Shown here in pieces: positions 22,408 to 23,040 of a stretch of DNA of 23,040 nucleotides. Positions within the stretch are counted from its first letter, which is position 1; the number at the start of each line of letters is the position of its first letter. The translations under genes and the position numbers were made by a program. Source of the DNA: Actinomycetota bacterium (lineage in GTDB: Bacteria > Actinomycetota > Acidimicrobiia > IMCC26256 > PALSA-610); the NCBI GenBank assembly GCA_005779345.1, contig SXJQ01000118.1, positions 1-23,040 on the forward strand. The letters are read 5' to 3'. Below the pieces are notes generated by a model. That model did no database searches, was not told where the DNA came from, and worked only from the letters and a program-made list of their open reading frames with translations.

Positions 22408-23040
22408 CCGGTTGGCTGCGCAACCGGTCGGCGATCGTCGGGATCGGTCAGACGGAGTTCTCGAAGGCGTCGGGTCGCAGCGAGCTGCAGCTCGCGTGCG
22501 AGGCGATCAAGGCCGCGCTCGACGATGCCGGGTTGCGGCCCGCCGATGTCGACGGGCTCGTCACGTTCACGCTCGACAGCAGCGAGGAGATGGAGGTCGC
22601 CCGCAATCTCGGCATCCCCGCGGTGACCTTCTTCAGCCGGGTGCCCTACGGCGGCGGGGCATCCGCGGGGACCGTGAACCACGCGGCGATCGCCACCGCG
22701 TCGGGGGCAGCAGATGTCGTCGTCTGTTACCGCGCGTTCAACGAGCGTTCCGGGCTCCGATTCGGCGACATGGGTCGCTCGATCACGACCATGCCGCCAT
22801 GGCTCGACTGGTACGCGCCCTACGGACTCCTCACCCCCGCCTCGTGGGTGGCGCTGCACGCCCGGCGGTACATGCATGCCTACGGCGTGACGAACGAAGA
22901 CTTCGGGCGGGTCGCGGTCGTCGATCGCGCGCACGCTGCGACCAACCCGGGAGCGTGGTTCTACGAACGGCCGATAACGCTCGACGAGCATCAGGCATCG
23001 CGTTGGATCGTCGAGCCGGTGCTGCGACTCCTCGACTGCT
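22404..23040 (+). CDS. Lipid-transfer/thiolase-fold protein, Ltp2-like aldolase (3' end cut)
   Basis: The frame is open from GTG 22404 to the window end (212 codons, no stop). 'SAIVGIGQTEFSKASGRSELQLACEAIKAALDDAGLRPADVDGLV' is the classic thiolase/SCP-x N-terminus. The nucleophile loop, which in thiolases holds a Cys, reads 'VPYGGGASAGTVNHAA', without Cys, as in Ltp2-type retro-aldolases rather than true thiolases. 'AADVVVCYRAFNERSG', 'YGLLTPASWVALHARRYM' and 'DEHQASRWIVEP' also fit the Ltp2 group. Together with the DUF35 protein it is expected to split the 3-hydroxyacyl-CoA made by the MaoC pair. GTGA overlap with the MaoC gene. About half the protein is missing. Confidence 0.9.
   Translation, partial: MTGWLRNRSAIVGIGQTEFSKASGRSELQLACEAIKAALDDAGLRPADVDGLVTFTLDSSEEMEVARNLGIPAVTFFSRVPYGGGASAGTVNHAAIATASGAADVVVCYRAFNERSGLRFGDMGRSITTMPPWLDWYAPYGLLTPASWVALHARRYMHAYGVTNEDFGRVAVVDRAHAATNPGAWFYERPITLDEHQASRWIVEPVLRLLDC

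Overview
The window is G+C-rich (about two-thirds by eye) with actinobacterial traits: F420-type LLM oxidoreductase, many GTG/TTG starts, TANNNT -10 boxes directly before start codons, and class III nucleotidyl cyclase genes. The gene content (P450, amidohydrolase-2 proteins, SDRs, and a MaoC/DUF35/Ltp2 cluster) fits an aerobic lipid- or steroid-degrading actinomycete, perhaps Acidimicrobiia. The taxon is an inference. I see no tRNA, rRNA, CRISPR array, transposase or phage gene.

Layout. 1-3605 is a catabolic block: the 3' end of an amidohydrolase, then an LLM oxidoreductase diverging from a P450, then a crotonase-fold protein. 3606-4033 is an intergenic region holding a hairpin repeat (copy 1) and the N-terminal stub of a nucleotidyl cyclase. 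4034-7445 holds a lipoprotein-like serine hydrolase, a DinB-like/ankyrin fusion and a complete amidohydrolase. 7467-10752 holds two co-oriented SDRs, then an alpha/beta hydrolase and a DUF6886-like protein. 10808-13770 is read leftward: TetR regulator, membrane adenylate cyclase, DUF2157 membrane protein. Hairpin copy 2 covers the TetR stop and the probable cyclase start. A cupin gene diverges from tetR across a perfect 26-bp palindrome. 14284-16097 has an SRPBCC-methyltransferase pair diverging from a small membrane protein. 16085-19206 is read leftward: ThuA, Gfo/Idh/MocA dehydrogenase, DNA polymerase IV. 19298-23040 is a tightly overlapped operon: acyl-CoA ligase, MaoC-N dehydratase-like subunit, Zn-ribbon/OB-fold DUF35 protein, MaoC hydratase, and an Ltp2-like thiolase-fold protein cut by the window edge.

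How the genes work together. The final operon resembles the mycobacterial igr steroid side-chain module (ChsH1/ChsH2/Ltp2), but the ChsH2 equivalent is split into two overlapping genes. The ligase would activate an acid to its CoA thioester, the paired MaoC proteins would hydrate the enoyl-CoA, and DUF35+Ltp2 would cleave it by retro-aldol reaction. The P450, crotonase-fold protein and SDRs could act on the same kind of substrate, but that is inference.

The most unusual signals are: (i) a 49-bp hairpin element present twice (44/49 identical, with a compensatory base-pair change), each copy beside a cyclase sequence; (ii) a DinB-like/ankyrin fusion; (iii) a recurrent leaderless-promoter layout, including a divergent pair sharing a 9-bp inverted repeat; (iv) the split ChsH2-like arrangement.
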